Assembly: GCA_026724425.1 (NCBI GenBank)
Contig: JAIUCV010000003.1
Location: forward strand, 65,463,088-65,527,087
Direction: 5' to 3'
Source of the DNA: Erythrophleum ivorense
Lineage: Eukaryota > Streptophyta > Magnoliopsida > Fabales > Fabaceae
DNA length: 64,000 nucleotides
This document shows positions 62,489-64,000 of the stretch, piece by piece; positions within the stretch are counted from its first letter, which is position 1; each line of letters begins with the position of its first letter. Position numbers and translations under genes: made by a program. The notes beneath the pieces are model-generated. The model saw only the letters and a list, made by a program, of their open reading frames with translations. It was not told the origin of the DNA and did no database searches.

Positions 62489-63623
62489 TCCCTCTCCAAA
62501 TAGCAGCAAGGTATGCTTTTCTCCATAGGGATCGTCCAAACAAATTTTGACAGTTCAGGTTTTTATTTATTTATTCAGTCTTAACTATCCATTTTTTTTA
62601 TTTTGATTATTTTTTTATTTTGAAGTAAACAAAACGTTGAATGAAGTCTGAATGATAAAAGTTGAAAAATTGTTTTTATCTTACATTTTTTCTTTCAAAA
62701 TAAAATAATAAAGTGGTTGAGATTAAATAAAATAAAAAATAAATCCAAATTGTTTAAATTTGTTTAAACGGTCCAACAGCAAAGAATCCAAATACACCGG
62801 TGACACCATCAATTCGTGATGGATTAGGATGGTCTTGTACGGCCAACCGTCCAGGTCTTAATGAAACTGTTTTGTCTGTTGAATGTCTTTTTGAGTCCTA
62901 CGAGATTGAGTTGTCTCCTTGCTGGGGATGGAAGGGTTGAAATTATTATTAGAAAGGTTAAGATCATTAGCATATACTATGTGGTAGGGTAGATCTCATT
63001 TTTTGTTTAATCAGAAAAAAAAGATCTCATTTTTTGCAAAATTTTGTCCTTAAAATGCTCTAAATCGTGGGACTCAGTTATAAAGTATGTTCATTGTGTG
63101 ACTAAATCAACGCAAAGGGAAAACTTGTAAACTGGTTTAACATGGTTATTCAGTATTTTTCAGCTTTTTGTTTTTGTTTTTTATTTAGGAACAGTATGGG
63201 GAAAAAAGCAAGAACAACCAAAAGATACTACAAAAAGGGAATAAAAAGGAAAGAAAATAAGGTGGGAAACAAAAATTAAAGGGTCAAACATATAATATAA
63301 CATGAAAGCAATGCGTAGCTACCAAACGGATTAGCGCTGGCAGCCAAAGAAAACAAGCCACTCTCTTATATAATATGAATTTCTTTTTTACGTATGAAAC
63401 AGACCAAAACTTCTCTAAGGCTGTTGATCTTACAAAACTATACTTACAGTTACAGTCCAAGTGCAAAAGTTAACGAAATGGGTACAACTTCATCATTTCA
63501 TCGCAAGTTGATTATTTCTATTTTCCTACATTCATTCCAACATAAAATAAAATAAATGAATTGCAATTAATATATATCAACCTTCATTATGTTGCGTTTC
63601 TCACTGCCACAATCCCCACAATC
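62489..63623. other. Intergenic region before the edge LRR gene
   Basis: About 1.1 kb, AT-rich, with no recognisable exon or repeat. It should hold the promoter of the LRR protein that follows. Confidence 0.6.
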
Positions 63624-64000
63624 ATGACGAAAATAAGGCTTCTCATACTTCGCTTGTGCTTTTACTGCACATGTTATCACATGTTCTTGCACTCAACATC
63701 AATAATGCTTCTGTCAAAGTGCATAGAAAAGGAGAAAAAAGCACTGCTTGCCCTGAAACAAGGGGTTATAGATGACTACCATAGGTTTTCTTCATGGGGA
63801 AGTGGCGAACACCAGAAAGAATGTTGCGAATGGGAAGGTATCGAGTGTAGTACCTTAACAGGTTATGTGGTTAAACTTGATCCTCGTCATGATGAGAGGA
63901 TGGCTCTTTGGGAGCCACCAGAAGGTGAGATCAGTTCATTGTTAACACAGTTACTTCATTTGAATTATTTGGACCTCAGTAATAATTATTTTCAACCCAG
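63624..64000 (+). CDS. LRR receptor-like protein, N-terminal part (cut by window end)
   Basis: An open frame from the ATG at 63624 runs uninterrupted to the last base (125 codons plus 2 bases). It has a hydrophobic N terminus (RLLILRLCFYCTCYHMFL) that may be a signal or anchor. An LRRNT_2 cap follows: CIEKEKKALLALKQGV at about residues 33-48, then SSWGS and CCEWEGIEC with paired cysteines. The first leucine-rich repeat is LLHLNYLDLSNNYF. This arrangement is typical of EIX/Cf-type receptor-like proteins and related LRR kinases. The window ends before any domain that would separate the two, and the gene may not be intact beyond the edge. Confidence 0.85.
   Translation, partial: MTKIRLLILRLCFYCTCYHMFLHSTSIMLLSKCIEKEKKALLALKQGVIDDYHRFSSWGSGEHQKECCEWEGIECSTLTGYVVKLDPRHDERMALWEPPEGEISSLLTQLLHLNYLDLSNNYFQP

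Noticed and set aside
62250..62543. 97-codon minus-strand frame spanning the right end of the hAT element
   Set aside because: It crosses the transposon terminus and target-site duplication, so it is not an ancestral gene.

Overview
The window is nuclear DNA of a flowering plant, most likely a rosid eudicot. The genes are split by GT..AG introns, intergenic DNA is very AT-rich, and several plant transposon families are present. Every well-supported gene has a clear Arabidopsis counterpart from memory. I see no bacterial, organellar or viral signature. The species cannot be fixed from sequence alone.

Layout, left to right. (1) 257-5980, minus: an eight-exon AGD12/ZAC-type ArfGAP with a C2 domain; intron 3 holds a short non-autonomous LTR retrotransposon. 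(2) About 6.9-13.7 kb: AT-rich gene desert with two possible MITE-like relics. (3) 14476-24003, plus: a four-exon WPP domain-associated protein (WAP), with a tandem duplication and a possible MITE in its introns. (4) 24.0-30.0 kb: non-coding, with a (CT)n(TA)n microsatellite and a four-copy, 192-bp tandem array. (5) 30559-33126, plus: an intronless CrRLK1L receptor kinase closest to HERK2. (6) 33918-34190: a Stowaway-like MITE. (7) 35691-50878, plus: a twelve-exon OLA1/YchF1 P-loop NTPase; intron 4 carries a nearly full-length but inactivated RTE-type LINE with a perfect 13-bp target-site duplication. (8) 53755-57735, plus: a three-exon GHR1-type LRR receptor pseudokinase. (9) 59292-62480: a complete hAT transposon with 14-bp terminal inverted repeats, a perfect 8-bp target-site duplication and an uninterrupted 808-residue transposase on the minus strand. 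(10) From 63624, plus: the first 125 codons of an LRR receptor-like protein cut by the window edge.

The host genes are not an operon or pathway. HERK2 and YchF1 are neighbours in Arabidopsis too (At1g30570 and At1g30580, from memory), so this pair looks like conserved microsynteny. Themes that recur are cell-surface signalling (HERK2-like, GHR1-like, the edge LRR protein) and small-GTPase or P-loop NTPase biology (AGD12, OLA1).

I found no convincing new multi-gene system. The most noteworthy items are the apparently intact hAT element, the LINE with its preserved target-site duplication, the minimal LTR element in a gene intron, the 192-bp array, an in-frame alternative acceptor in the AGD12 C2 domain, and repeated T-run/G-run junctions in introns.
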